Below, one piece after another: positions 36,801-49,575 of a DNA stretch of 64,000 bases (the stretch's first letter is position 1; each line of letters opens with the position of its first letter). Both the position numbers and the translations under genes were made by a program. The notes below the pieces were generated by a model that was given only the letters and a program-made list of their open reading frames with translations, had not been told where the DNA came from and did no database searches. This DNA is from Branchiostoma floridae (Eukaryota > Chordata > Leptocardii > Amphioxiformes > Branchiostomatidae), in assembly GCF_000003815.2 (NCBI RefSeq), contig NC_049994.1, positions 14,455,190 through 14,519,189 of the forward strand, written 5' to 3'.

Positions 36801-39212
36801 TCTGTGGAATCCTCTACAGCAATGTTAACGTTAATACAGAAGATTCAAATGACTATTCAGTTAACGACATCATATAAATCGAAACATTTTGGTGATATTA
36901 AGTCAAAGCAATGAGGAAGAGGAATTGGTCAGCATAGATTATATAACAGGAAGTTTAAATTCAGGAGTTAAAAGCGTTATATTGGGAAAGAGACGGCATT
37001 GTCAGAACTGTCAAACCGTATCCTTACCCATCTGGTGCTTTCATGTCATATTGCCAACTGATCACTGCAGTGGTGATGAAGCTTGCCAACAGAAGAACCA
37101 GCTGCACAGCAATCCCCAATATCTGCCATCTGGGAGTATGGAAGTTTTATCATGAGCCGCGTAATAATTCTGACGTGTAAGCTAGTTAAACACAAACATC
37201 ACCATGCATGGACTATGTAAATTCAGAGGCTATTTGCATAAGATTTAAAAACGTTTACATGGGGTATGAGGTCTCCAACTTCTGTTTGCAATGAGGTACA
37301 ACAATCGACACACCTGTACAGTATGTAGACGAGAGGAACTCCGATGACGAAGAACTGCATATCATTAGCCAAGTACCAGGTCCAGCTCATGCACTGAGGA
37401 GAGTGGGTGAAAAGACACTTTAAACATAGCACACATATTCATGGGGTATATACATAGATATAAATGAACATGTTGTTTTATATATGGTTCAAGCACCACT
37501 GACTTTACTTGCCGTTTGTCGTGAACACCATATTCACGTAAAACTAAACAGACATCTGCCTACCTCCCTATCAAAGTTGACAATGTTGTTGACATACAGT
37601 AGGTTAGTCCACCAGTTGTCACCACAGTTTCGAGCCAGCCCGTCCGGAGGATGCGGCCAGGATGGACCAGAGAACATGAAGGGAAGCACCCACATCCACA
37701 GCATCAAGACGAACATGTATGTAGGTGTCAACCTGAGGGTGCAGAATGCAGGCAATTGTGTTCTAGGGCGGTTCCTAATATGAAATTTCATTTGCTGGTC
37801 ATTGACTAAAATGTTCAGTACCCAGCTTTGTTTCATATAGTGTAGTTGGTGAAATGGTTTTCGTAACAAATAGAGGAAAAAAAATTAAAACCAGCTGATA
37901 GAAAGATACGATTCTTGTGACTAAGACAGAAAATATCGAAAGTGTTAAACTTTCAAAAGAGCTTTTGAAATGCCCTCACCTCCAATATCTGTGAAAATAC
38001 ACCATCCCATAAGGAACTGATTTTCCCTTTTCTCTGTTCTTCTCCATCTGTTTGATTAGAAGGTATGACATCAGGAGTCCACTGGAAGGGAAGAAGTGAA
38101 AACTCGGTGAGCTATTTTTTCACTAAGCTATTAAGTAAGCAAACATGAATAAACACATACAGCCAAGATGAAGGCACAATCAAATTAGATTAACTTATGT
38201 CAGCGCCGCCATCGGACAAAAAAACTTACAAAGATATATCGAGACGTAAACAGACAGATGATTTGTAGAACTCACGGATTAAGTAGTAAAAATATACTTC
38301 ATTATACGTTATTTTTGTTGCGCCGAGTAGCATAAGTGAATATCCTTTCATTACAAATCTCTTTTTGCATGACTTTCATTATTTTACAGTGACGGTTTCT
38401 AGAAACGCAACAGTGCCGCACGTCAGTGTGAGTGCAAGGGAAAGTTGGCGAAAATAACACAACAGTGCCGTAGTGAACGAACCCCGACGTACCCACACGA
38501 TACCGCAAGCCGGTGGGTATCCTTAAGTCTTTTATAACACCGTCAAAAAGAGATAGAATGTCAAGAATGTCCTACGATCCTTGGCCGAGGTGAAGAAGAT
38601 TACTTTGTCATGATGAGCTGTTGATTCTAAGAACATAACATTAGTTGAAGGATTTAGGATTTAGAGAGGAGCAATTTTTGAAACATGTTACTGAATCACG
38701 GTCACCAGTTTACATTGTAGCTGTTTGTTACCTGAGGAAGAAGAAGGAGTCCACAGCAACGAAGGAATTAGCGATGGCTTGAATTGTAAACGTTTGCCTG
38801 GCCTCCGAGAAACGCAGCGGGTTGTCTGAAAGAGCACATGTACCTCATACATTTTAACTGACATGGCCTTCCCAAAAACTTACGGGCAATAACCACGTAC
38901 GGCGGGTTGTGCCCTTAACTCCCTCTGCAAGCACGCACATACACAAGCACACAAACTAACACCTCAAGTACACATATACACAGGCACTTACATTCACATC
39001 GCAAGTACACACATGCACAGGCACAGGCACAGGCACACACACACATACACAAGCACACAAATTAACACCTCAAGTACACATATACACAGGCACTTACATT
39101 CACATCGCAAGTACACACATGTACAGGCACACACACACATACACAAGCACACAAACTAACGCCTCAAGTACACATATACACAGGCACACAAACTCGCGCC
39201 GCATGTAACACA

Positions 39213-39254
<42 letters not shown>

Positions 39255-39281
39255 CACGCCGCAAGTAACACACATATACAG

Positions 39282-39315
<34 letters not shown>

Positions 39316-42300
39316 GCTGTGGGTACACAATGTACACACATACATCATCACGTGGTAAAAAAAACCCCTCAACGTTCACCAAAGACCAGACGATTTGTAC
39401 ATTCCATATACTGGTGGCAAATTGCCCTTGATTTTAGTTTAAAGGTTGAAATGATTTTCTTGGTAACCACAGTTGTCAGTCAATAAGAGGAGATTTTCAT
39501 GAACGATATGAGTTCAACAGAGAGTATCTATATTGGTGGTTATTGCTGAATCCTGGACACAAATACCGGATTTTTAAGCGGATCACCACGCGCACCGGAA
39601 AGGCGGAAACTCAATTGTCGAGTTTTGGGTAACTGAATACGCACAATCTGCATACCAAAGTGTAATTCACTATAACCGTAAGTGTGCCCCAGGATGACCC
39701 ATACATACACCACGCGGACCCAAATGGCTGTAACTCTGTGAGTTGTCGAGTTTGGGGTTAAATACACACAATCTACATACCGACGTGCGGTTCAGCAAAA
39801 CTGTAAGTGTGCCCCAGGATGACCCAGGTCATACTGATGACGCGGATGCCGTGCAGACACTTGATGCTGCCGGGCGCCTGTTTGGTGCTGAGGACCTTCC
39901 CGATGTTGGTGTAGAGGGAGAAGCACAGGAGGATACGGCCGGTCATACCTGTGGAGGATGGAGCAGTTCAAGACATAGCAAAACCCCACAACTGATATCA
40001 CATGTTTTATGATAGATTTACGATTTGTTTGACATTTAGAAATATGATTTGGTTGGACATGATGTCGATTTGTGATAGTTTTAACGTCAAGGATCGTAGA
40101 AGGGGTTAAAACATCGGTAAAAATTATTCGGACCTTCTTTGGTTGCGTGGGTTTCCTTGCGTGGAAGTCGGTTCACCAGCAGTGTCCTTTCGTCAGGTAA
40201 ATTCGCAGTGACGTCAGGTTCTTGTGCTTCACTCTCCTGTAACATTACGTGAACACACGTCACTGTCACGAGAGTGTATGGAACCATCATCCTTAGGAGA
40301 AGACGGAAATGGATTGGGCACATGTTGGGTGAGGAAAGAACCATATGACATGGCGAGAATAGCACCACAGTACGCCAGAAGGAAAGAGGAAACAATGCCG
40401 ACCGAGGAACACATAGAGGCGAACAGCGCCAAATAGAAAGAACTGGAATGCTTAAAGCATACTTTGGATAGTATCCAGAGGGTTGCCCAAGGCCGGGGGA
40501 GAGGGAGATTTGCTGCCCAACATGCCAGGAGTCATTACAGTAAGTAAGTAAATACGTCACTAACATTGCAGTCTTATAAACGTTGTGCAATAATCATCTA
40601 AGTAGTATTAGGCAATTCGATAATACTAAATCTTCTACTTCCATTTAGATCATCATAGCACAACGTTCAAAACGATAATATGTGAATGATATATATATGA
40701 ATGATAATAATAAGTTTTTTGCAAACGATGACAAGGTCTCTGACTCCTGAAAGAAGTTCTATAACTTAGCATTGATTGTTGGCACATTGAAGGTAAAACC
40801 TTTAATTTAATGCTTATACGAAATCTGCTGTAAGTTACCTTCTGCCTTTTAATGGCCATCAGTCGGGGTTGGTGGATGATGACGTCATAGATAGTTCCCA
40901 TCGCAATGAGGAGAAGGAGGACGCTGCAGATACAGCTGTACAAAGAACATAGGGGACAGACATGTCAGTCTTAAAACCATTGAACTGCCAGATTTTTAGC
41001 CCTATAAAATGCTATCAGTACCAGGGTTGGCCGCTGACCTCCAAAAAGGAACCCCCGAACAAGGCCAAAGTCCCTAACGTCCAGGGTTTATTTGTGCGCT
41101 ACACGCACGCAAAGCTGCTATTTCGGGGGGATACGCTATCCTGGGTTATATCTGGACGCAGAACACAGGTCATGTATATGTGTGCCGGATATGTCCGGGC
41201 TTGGCAGTTTAAGGGTTAGAAGTTGGAAGAGGGTCTTCAATGTCTTCAGCATCTATCCTTAGGCCATAATGATTTGATTACATGGATGACATCTGCGTTC
41301 ATGTTAATTTTCACCCGTTTCCACAAAAATAGTTTTCGACCACACTGTCAATCGTACACAGCAGCTGTAAAATGAGCAAATATATGCCGTACATTGAAAA
41401 AAGATTGAAAAACGGACACTTCATAGAATTCCGAAATGAATTCCAAAGTCACAGATGAAGATCTGACAGAACAAGAATGGCAAAAAAATCTACTGTTCAG
41501 TAAACCATAGTTGGTGTGTTTAGTCATTTATCAACCTTCCTGACCACATAGATATCGTACTGAAGGTAACTTGGGGGTAAACAAACGTTTTTTTATTGGC
41601 ACGCTCTCATCAGTTTCGGGGTTCTGAGGATTTCATCCACATAATCAAATCAAATCTACATGGATAACAGGCAGTGTTCAATGTCTTCAGCCAGGTACAA
41701 ACAGAAGATATCAAATATGCTCACATCGCCGCGATAGTGACATTCTGGATTGGTGGGGACTCCTGTGAATAGGCTGACGTCACTTGCAGTATTCCCTGCT
41801 GTACAAAGAAACGCCAGTAGATACCTGGAAAAGAACATTTGTCTTCGTTTAGAAAGTATCAGGCTGAGACGCAAGTACATCTCAAGGCAATCTAACATAT
41901 AAGGTACTATACTGAATCATTTGTTTCATAATTACTAAAATGATTAATAAGAAGTGCAGTGTACTATATGTATAATTACGAATCGGCATATCATAAATAT
42001 GCTCTATCGACAGTTTGAGTTACGAGCGAGTTGCCTGACTTACTGCCGTCCAGTGTTTGGTTGACGTCATGTTGATTACAGGAGCTGGGCACACAGACGC
42101 CGATTGTCAACTTAGTCACCCCGGCTATTCCGCCGCCGACCTGGAGAAACAACATTGACTTAGCATCCTAGTGATCTCTAAGAAAAGGCGGCCTCTACTT
42201 TAGCACTTTAATCTAGTATTTGCTCAACTACTGTAGCTTCTACACACGTACGGCTCCAAATCTTTCAAACTTTTAAACTAATAGCAATGGCGAAAACGAA

Positions 42301-44232
42301 CGGACACGTACCATAAACTAGCTTTTCGTTCTACTATATATTTTTACATTGTATATATAATGGCATATAGGACTTAAATGGTGTAATCTGTATCTCTGTC
42401 TGACTATTCTATCTGACCCTTACCTCTTCCCACATTTCATTTATTCTTTTACTAAGAAACCTTTTACCTTATTTGGGCTAACCTTCCAAGGTTCAAACCA
42501 ATCAACATTACTAAACTACATACATAGCTTCATGACCTTAGCTTCTCGTGAATAAATAAAGGTTCAAACAATCAAATACTAGTACCCACCACAGGTACTA
42601 ATGTAGCCATGTAGAACTTCCCATCGAAGGTGATGTTGTAGCCTTTCCTCGTGATGTTCACGCATTGCGAGTAGCTACCGGCCCAGACCAGGTTTCCGCC
42701 CAAGATTCCGCTTGGGGGTTTTCCTCCTGCGTCCAGCACTGTTTAAAAATCAGGTTTTGTTATTTCTGATTGATGCAGGTTAATGTTTGTACTAGAACTG
42801 TGTCCTATTTGTTGGACGGAATAATTCACCCCGTGCGCCAAATAATTTAGATTTCATGACATGAAACTGAGGAAAACTGTATTTTTTTTAAATTCTGTAT
42901 GCTGTAATGTGACCGTACCTTGCGACCAGACCGGAATATGGATTCTGAATATGGACTATTTTTCCATTTTTTATATGTCATGTATGTGTTGATGTTACAT
43001 GTATGTCTTCCAGGGCCCAATTACAAAACAGTGTTTTACACTGAGATGGGCTATCCTGGTTAAAGAATACAGAAATACTATACTACTACTGATAATATGA
43101 GGTTCTCAAACAATGAGTGGGGCTGAAAAAAATAACGCTGGAGACAACCCTGGTATGTACAGTCAACAACTTTTAAAGAGGGTGGTGACATTACTGTGAC
43201 TTCTATCTGCTGTCATATGTAAAAGCAACAGGGCAAAGATCAGGTGGTATGTTTGCTTTGCGTTTGTTCCATTTGTTGGAAGAGGAGTAAGTATGAAGAT
43301 AAGATAACGCGTCACATTAATGTACACCCCCACACACAACTGGCATGTGGATTGTCTAAAAAAATTCAGGCATATACCAAACAAGCTATGGCAATGCATT
43401 TCAAAGCAATGTCACCGTTACAGTACAAGTTGACTTGATTCCATCTACAAATACAATCCCACAATATTCATCTTATCTCCTCAGTGTTTAATACCTCTGT
43501 TAAACACTTGGTGTATGACATTCCCACGCGTTAAATTCCGTCTGATAGTCATGCCCAACTTGATACTATGAAGCCTAACTAGGAGGTCCTCAGTGCCTGA
43601 CTTCTTTAAGAATTACCGACATTTCCGGTCAACTATGGGCAGACTGTTGTGGGTGCCAAATGCGGATAACTACAGGTAGCCATGTTTTAAAAACCTGGTG
43701 CATGTAGCCAGACATCGGGGCTTTCAGGACGGTCTCGTATCTCAACAACTTGGCACCTTGTCAATCTGTATTCCATTCCATAGACCTAATCCTTAGTTTA
43801 TTTTACTTCATATTTGGTCTTTTGAACGAACGTCTCCACAACGGTGGGCGGTATGAGGAAACAAGTGTTCCTTGTTCAGGTCACCTTTACTGGACTCTAT
43901 AGATGTGGATTTCACTTACTTTTCAGGGCATACATCTTTCCTTGGGACAGGTCTGCATTGTACTGAGCAACATCCCTCTGACACTGCTGGCTGATGTTGC
44001 CGGTGGGTTGGGCGGGAATGGAGATATCAGTCCAGTTCACGGTGCTAAAATCGCGGATGGTGTTGACAAGTTTCTGCTGAAAAGGTTCTTTTGAGCTGAT
44101 TAAGGAGGCCAAGAAGTTAAACTGGCCTGTAGCGTCGGGAACACCTTGTTTCCATACCGCCTGTGACCTGGCTAAGATCACTACAGCCAAACAAAGATAA
44201 ATGTACAAGAACAGTCTCATGTTACTGTTCAT
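33885..44232 (-). CDS. NRF-6-like acyltransferase-3 family protein, copy 2
   Basis: Exons: 44232-43920, 42738-42590, 42140-42044, 41824-41725, 40935-40839, 40236-40134, 39948-39781, 38825-38732, 38081-37980, 37732-37564, 37393-37314, 37129-37028, 36769-36658, 36261-36063, 35672-35530 and 33995-33885 (TAA). Every exon has the same length as in copy 1, giving 712 residues with no frameshift or stop. Signal peptide, NRF domain (YALKMLDAGG junction), R-x10-H and FFFLSG motifs are all kept. Differences cluster in loops, for example DNPLRFSEARQ against DNSLQVSEALQ and HTYSFAEPHVG against HTYGAAEPHVG. The last intron carries a 778-bp TIR element. The gene appears functional; ATG at 44232 or 44220 is the likely start. 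Confidence 0.88.
34542..35319. mobile_element. 778-bp TIR DNA transposon, non-autonomous, AT target duplication
   Basis: The aligned site in units 1 and 3 reads GCAATTGAG; here it is interrupted by an element with a perfect 17-bp inverted repeat (GGACCCTTCCAGCCGAA at both ends), flanked by AT on each side. No long ORF or transposase motif is visible inside. A 2-bp AT duplication is a trait I associate with ISL2EU-type transposons, but that assignment is inference. It lies in the last intron of NRF6-like copy 2. Confidence 0.8.
38925..39330. repeat. Expanded CA-rich tract in NRF6-like copy 2 intron
   Basis: A roughly 400-bp CA/CACA-rich region with longer repeated blocks (ACACCTCAAGTACACATATA and flanks). 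Units 1 and 3 have only a short CA-rich stretch here (about 23480-23570 and 54395-54490). It generates spurious Cys-Val frames on the minus strand. Confidence 0.9.
40268..40555 (+). mobile_element. Degenerate non-LTR retrotransposon 3' end (copy 2)
   Basis: Same fragment as at 24442-24722, in the equivalent intron of unit 2, with only small changes. The insertion therefore predates the duplication. Confidence 0.62.
40975..41217. mobile_element. 243-bp MITE-like insertion (unit 2)
   Basis: Virtually the same sequence, position and ends as the insertion at 25158-25400. Confidence 0.55.
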
Positions 44233-44793
44233 ATAAGCAGGGGAGCGGCACTTCTTCACCACGTCTAGAAGCTATGCAAATAAGGTTTAGGGTCGAAGCT
44301 ATTTTGATACCAGTCAGAAGACGGGGCCGACGACGTAGCTACACAATTGGGTGATAACGCACTGAATACACATTGAGAACAGTGCGCAGTAGGTTGGGAA
44401 CAGTTGTTTATGGATGTTTAAATGGGCATTTTGCGACACCTTGCTTTTTCTGCACAAGAACTTAACTTTCAACTTGTAATAAGTTACAGGTTTTCGTACA
44501 ACAAATCCATCGGAACCATGTAAGAAGCAGCCCATAGCACCAGTCAAAACCATTTGTAAGGTTTGTTTATTTAGTAACAAGGCAGTTACAGGAAGTTAGT
44601 ACATATAAACCTACATGGGGTATATGGAGTTAGTACCTATAAACTGCCATGCAATGATCTGAATGGGCAGAATTGCCCAAACCGCTGACCAAGACTATCT
44701 GTTATTTCTGTGTGACCCACATGAATACAGTCTGTTTGTAAAACGACTCAGTTGTTGGGATAAGTGAGTCATTGTTGAAATGACCTAAATATC

Positions 44794-44966
44794 TAATCTC
44801 CAAGCAGATCCTACGGTAGCATAAGATAGTATCAAAAGCTGGCAGAGAAGTGAAGTCGGCTTAGGAGCGTGTTTCGCTACAAGGCAAATGGACACCTATT
44901 GGCTGACTACACTCTTTGGCCAGTTTGGTACTATCTTATGCCATTGTAGAATCTGCTTGGAGATTA
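44794..44966. mobile_element. 173-bp MITE with 9-bp target duplication (unit 2)
   Basis: Orthologous copy of the element at 29075-29247, same site and same CTAAATATC flanks. It therefore inserted before the unit 1/2 duplication. Confidence 0.75.
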
Positions 44967-45183
44967 CTAAATATCACCCTCTGAAGAAAACAGACCTTTG
45001 GTAGACCAAATATTTTTACTACAGGTTTTGCGACAGCAAAACCTTATCTTGGTTATGCTCCCAATCATGGGCGCCGCCATATTGACATGTGATGGATGCT
45101 GGGAAAAGCGGCACTTACCATAAGGTTGCCATTGGTGATTGGGAATGTTGATATTTTCTTTGTTGTATGGCAGGAACCGTATG

Positions 45184-45357
45184 CAGTGGAGGTCGCTTAA
45201 TTGCACATCCAATTTGCCAACGAATTCCGTGCATTTATCCGGCGTATGCGATAATGCAAAGTTACCAAGCTGAACCGCACCACCGCGGGATTCGGGGATT
45301 CCGTGCAACTGACCGAAGTGTGCGTTTATCTGACGTGCAATTAACTGGCTTCCACTG
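45184..45357. mobile_element. 174-bp pogo/Tc1-like MITE (unit 2)
   Basis: Counterpart of 29465-29638. The right TIR here matches the left better (complement CAGTGGAAGCCAGTTAATTG), suggesting slightly less decay. Confidence 0.6.
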
Positions 45358-46276
45358 TACATGTGAGAAATGCAACAATGATTGGAGCTTATAGGTAGAT
45401 ATGTACATTTTAAGCAAAAAAAATTCAATCAGCATATCAACTAGAAAAATAAAGTTTTAGCAATTAGAGATATCACGAAAGGCCAATCTCTTTTATTTAA
45501 CACAGATTTTACTTTTAGCAGTTTTTGCTAGTTAATTGATTGTGCAAATTGGCTTCTTTTTAGCTTATTACGTACGTATTTAGTTAAAGTACCGCATCCG
45601 TACGTTGTAAGCACGTACAACTCACCAGTTGCACATCGAACTATGCACGCAACCACTGACGGCATTCAGACCACATACTTATTACCGCAACCGAATCCAC
45701 ATACCACATACTTATACCACAGAACACATACTTATTGTCGTGCGAGTGACGTGCGTTGACGTACTCCCACCCTGTTGTTGCCAGTCCTTCCCCAAAACGT
45801 GGCCTCAAAAAAAAACGTACGGCGGGTTGTGCCCCTAATATGGAAAACGATTCTACAACACTCAACAGATGCCACATCGAAAATTGTACGTCCCTTGCCA
45901 GCGCTATCGGTCGACCAAAGAAAAGGGTAAGTTTAGCAAGTTTTTGCTAGGGTCGGTCAGGTGACCATGGAAACACAACGTAGGGAGCTAGACCACGGGA
46001 ATAAAAACGTCGTAGCCGAGCAGTCCAGAATTCTAAAACAACCACCAGCATGAGTGTGCGGGCTGGTACATTCGCGGATTTAGAGTGTACAGTCTAACCG
46101 TCAACTGGATGGTTTGTGTCTGAGAATATAATTTGTTACCTAAGAAGAGATTTGGCTTGTTGAAATGTGTATGCTGACTGCTAGTTAAGTTATTACCTGC
46201 ATGTATGCAGGTATGGTTTTCATGGGCGTGGGAATTTTTGGTAGCTGGGGATGTAGGGCGCTGATGGTGCGAGCAC

Positions 46277-46638
46277 GACGATTTTTGGTACGTGGGTTGG
46301 GGGTGGTAGCCTGACACGCAGGTGTGATTTTGGGCCTCCTGGCGCTTGAACTTGACATTGAAGGTGGCATTTTTTGTGTTTTTTGGGCACTTTTGGCGCT
46401 GTGTGTCCGGAACGATACGCGCCATTGCGACGATTTTTGGTGCATGGGTGGGAAGTTGTTGTCTGTTGCCTAGGATTGACTTTGGGCCTTGTCGCGTTTG
46501 AACTTGACACGGCAGGTCGAATTTTGTGTCCGAGAGGGGGTTTTCCGGAGTTATATCTTCTGAACGGTTGGTGCGGGCGCGATGATATTTGGCACATGTG
46601 TTGGCGATGGCTGAATAATTCTCAATTTTGATTTTGGC
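46277..46638. repeat. 152-bp tandem repeat, about 2.4 units (unit 2/3 junction)
   Basis: Near-identical copy of 30570-30931, again ending exactly where the giant-gene fragment begins. Confidence 0.73.
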
Positions 46639-48002
46639 GAACCAGTCCAAGATACTTATCATGTCAACACAGTCTTCGGATCGGCGGACCACTTCCGTCA
46701 GGAGTCTTCAAATCTTTGGACTTTTGGAAGTCAGCTCCGCTCTTGAAGTTGATAGTCCCGGGGTGGTAAGGAACGAGGAAGAGGGCCGGATTCAAATGAC
46801 CAGAAGTGGAGCCATCACTGGTACTGGTCGCGTCGAGAATTATGGAAGACTTATACCTGGGAATATGCATCCCGACGTCCATGCGAGGATTTCTTCAAAC
46901 TTTGAAAACTTCTGGATTGTTGAGCCGGACAATTCCAGCTTGATAATCGAACCCAGATCCACAGCCATTCATAAGATATCCTCCAGAGTGTTAGGAGGGG
47001 TGACCACGTGGAAAAATGGAGTGATAATTGGCGGCGTTTCTGAAGGTTCCGTTATCATACAAGGCAACTGTTACGTTGGACAGGCAACAGTTTTCAGTGG
47101 CCAGATCACATGGAAGTCTGGAAGCATCTCTCTCCAAGAAGACCAGTGTTCCACAAGATCGTATGACTCATCCGACATCATGAGATCTAGTTGTTCTGAG
47201 AAATATGTCCTGAACACGGGAGATATCATTCTAGATACTTCATCAGACAAGGCCATATCTACTGGCGTAGATCTCGTCAACAAGGGCAACATCAAATGGC
47301 TTTTTGGGGAAGATGGTAGTTGAAGGCAGCGTGAAAAATCTCGCTAGTGGAAAGTTTGAAATAACTGACACATTCAACACAGACCGTATCTGGCAGAATA
47401 GTGGAAACACTTTAGAAAACAATGGCATCTTTCTACTGACCAACGCACGATGTCTTTTTCAAGATAGATACGGGAACAGGAGAGGCAGGTTGTCTCTTCG
47501 CGAAGAATCTTACTTACAAATAGACACGTTGACAAGTGGCGGTGATGATGCTTTGCTTGAAATGTCCACGGAATCAACGGTCACTGCATCACAAATCATC
47601 ATAGAACGTGGCACGGCATATCTACAGGGTCAGGTCAATGGAAGAGTGGTTGTAAATGGAGGAAAACTCAACCCTGGTGGGCCAAGCGTGATCGGATCGC
47701 TGTCTATTGAAGGTAGTCTCTTTATGTCAAATACCAGTGTCCTGGAAGTTGATCTAGTCAGCCCTATTCCGTCAGCTGTGTCGGACACTTTGACCGTCTC
47801 CTCTGATGTTGAACTTCACGGGAAGCTTGCTGTAAGCTGGAACCCTGACGACCCTACGCCCAACAACATGGACTCTTTCCCTATCATAGCATACGGAGGG
47901 AGCTGCCGGATAGATGGCCTGGTGACGGTTTCAGTCCACGATAATGTCAACTTAAACACCACTTGTGGGGACTCCTTTATCACTGTAACAGTCCTCCGAT
48001 AG
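46639..48002 (+). pseudogene. Truncated, frameshifted copy of giant-gene 3' end (unit 3)
   Basis: Same extent as the unit 2 fragment, but with a different lesion: one extra G near 47308 (TTTTTGGGGAAG against TTTTTGGGAAAA) ends the frame at FGEDGS. An in-frame 18-bp deletion near 47487 removes six residues (parent RRGSLHNKGRLSL becomes RRGRLSL). The 4-bp insertion of unit 2 is absent, so the two copies decayed independently. Confidence 0.85.
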
Positions 48003-49575
48003 AGCAATGTTACTCATAACCAGATCGTGTGGTTTCCGTTCGTGCTTCTTATATGACAGAACAATAAAGCTCACTTTGAATTGACTTCATTCTGACACGT
48101 CTACAACCATTATCTGTTAACTATAAGATGTAGTTACTTTGTCAAATTCAACAAAGGCTTTATAAAGCTGACCTGTAGCATAATATTTGGTAATTGGCTA
48201 CATGCAACTCTATACTTTGCCAAGATGATAATTGTAAGTAGCGCACTTGATGACACCTACTGCATTATACATTTTGTATCTACACGTTTAAAACTCTACG
48301 CACTTTTGCAAAAATGTACATGTATGACTGCCGAAAAATTGTACGTTTCACAATTACCTAATAGTATGTTTCTCTAAAATCGAAAAGTAATGATGCTGTG
48401 GATGTTGTGGATACAAATTTATTAAGTGATATGGCACATCACATCTCTTGGTATAAGTAATATCAATTAATACATTGTCACCGCTATCACAGTGCTGATA
48501 CGTGTACATATTGCACCTATAGATTTTATTACTGAAAATTATGCTGGATGTAAGACATTAAAGTTTATATGTTTGACTTTGCTGTGACTTCACGTCTGTT
48601 TCTGTTGCTAATGCGATTAGATAAAATCAGGGCTTTCCACTCACATATGTGTCTTCAAATGCAGCATATTCATGTTTCAAACAACACTAAGTACGTCTGC
48701 CGCTAAGCAGATAAAAAGCATGTATATCTTACACTAAACAACACTTTGACTTCCATGTATATGTAGTTCCCCTCAGTTTACTTTTCTTTGGTTGAAATAT
48801 CATCTGATATTTTAATGTACCAGTTATAGGCGTTTGAATCTCTTGTCATCTCTCTAGACTGTCCCGTAATTTGTAGGGAACGTTAGTTCCTCCCCGGAAT
48901 TCAGAGTGAGGTGATCACATTTGTGGAATAATGTTCCGATGGAAAAGATACTGTTTTCATTTGCCTGTTCTTTCCTTTCTGTCATCAACCGATCAGAGCA
49001 TAGATATAAACACACAGGCATAGTAATGGTTACAGATCATGCAAATGTTGTAATAATTTGCATAGATTATGAGAAATTCCGTAAAACACATCTACTAATA
49101 GTAGTGTCATATTTAAGACATAATATGTAGACAGATGTGAATTCTTTTCATTGCAAGTAATAAACGTAAGTTATAGTCCATTAGTTTATGGTTTGGAACT
49201 GTAATGGATACATGTAAAGTTTTCCATAGTATTCTGAACCTTGTGAAAATTGAAGAATGCAAACGCTAAATGCTTTTGTGAATTTGTTCTACAGATTCCA
49301 GTTTCTTCTCAAAGGCAAATCGCTTGTAATTATTCGTCATACTTTCCTACACTATTATTTTTCACAGAAGCTGCTGAAGAAAAACAAACATTCCAAATTT
49401 CATAATCACTATTGTGCTAAATCCTCACTGCATACAAATCTAAAGTTCATTTAAATTTCTGATGCTTGCTAAGTATAATCACACCATCAGAAATATGAAA
49501 GATGATAAGGAATAGGTCGCCTGCCCTTCGTTATGAAAAGGTTGCTTTCGTGTAATATATCTCAGATGTTCTGTC
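48003..49575. other. Spacer, unit 3
   Basis: Counterpart of 17655-19307 and 32317-33884. An AATAAA near 48062 follows the giant-gene fragment. No gene was seen. Confidence 0.6.

Larger units (their letters stand above)
30932..46638. repeat. Segmental duplication, unit 2
   Basis: The unit is 15.7 kb, with the same order: giant-gene 3' fragment (plus), NRF6-like gene (minus), upstream spacer with MITEs and a 152-bp tandem repeat. It is longer than unit 1 mainly through a 778-bp TIR element and an expanded CA-rich tract. Confidence 0.85.
44233..46638. other. Upstream region of NRF6-like 2 and spacer
   Basis: Collinear with 28511-30931 and highly similar: same two MITEs, same possible short exon, same 152-bp repeat. 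No complete gene was seen. Confidence 0.6.

Noticed and set aside
38925..39330. CRISPR-like or regularly spaced repeats
   Set aside because: The repeats are CA-rich low complexity with variable spacing in a eukaryotic intron. No direct repeats with unique spacers occur anywhere in the window.
39100..39382. Cys/Val-rich minus-strand frames
   Set aside because: Translation of a CA microsatellite.
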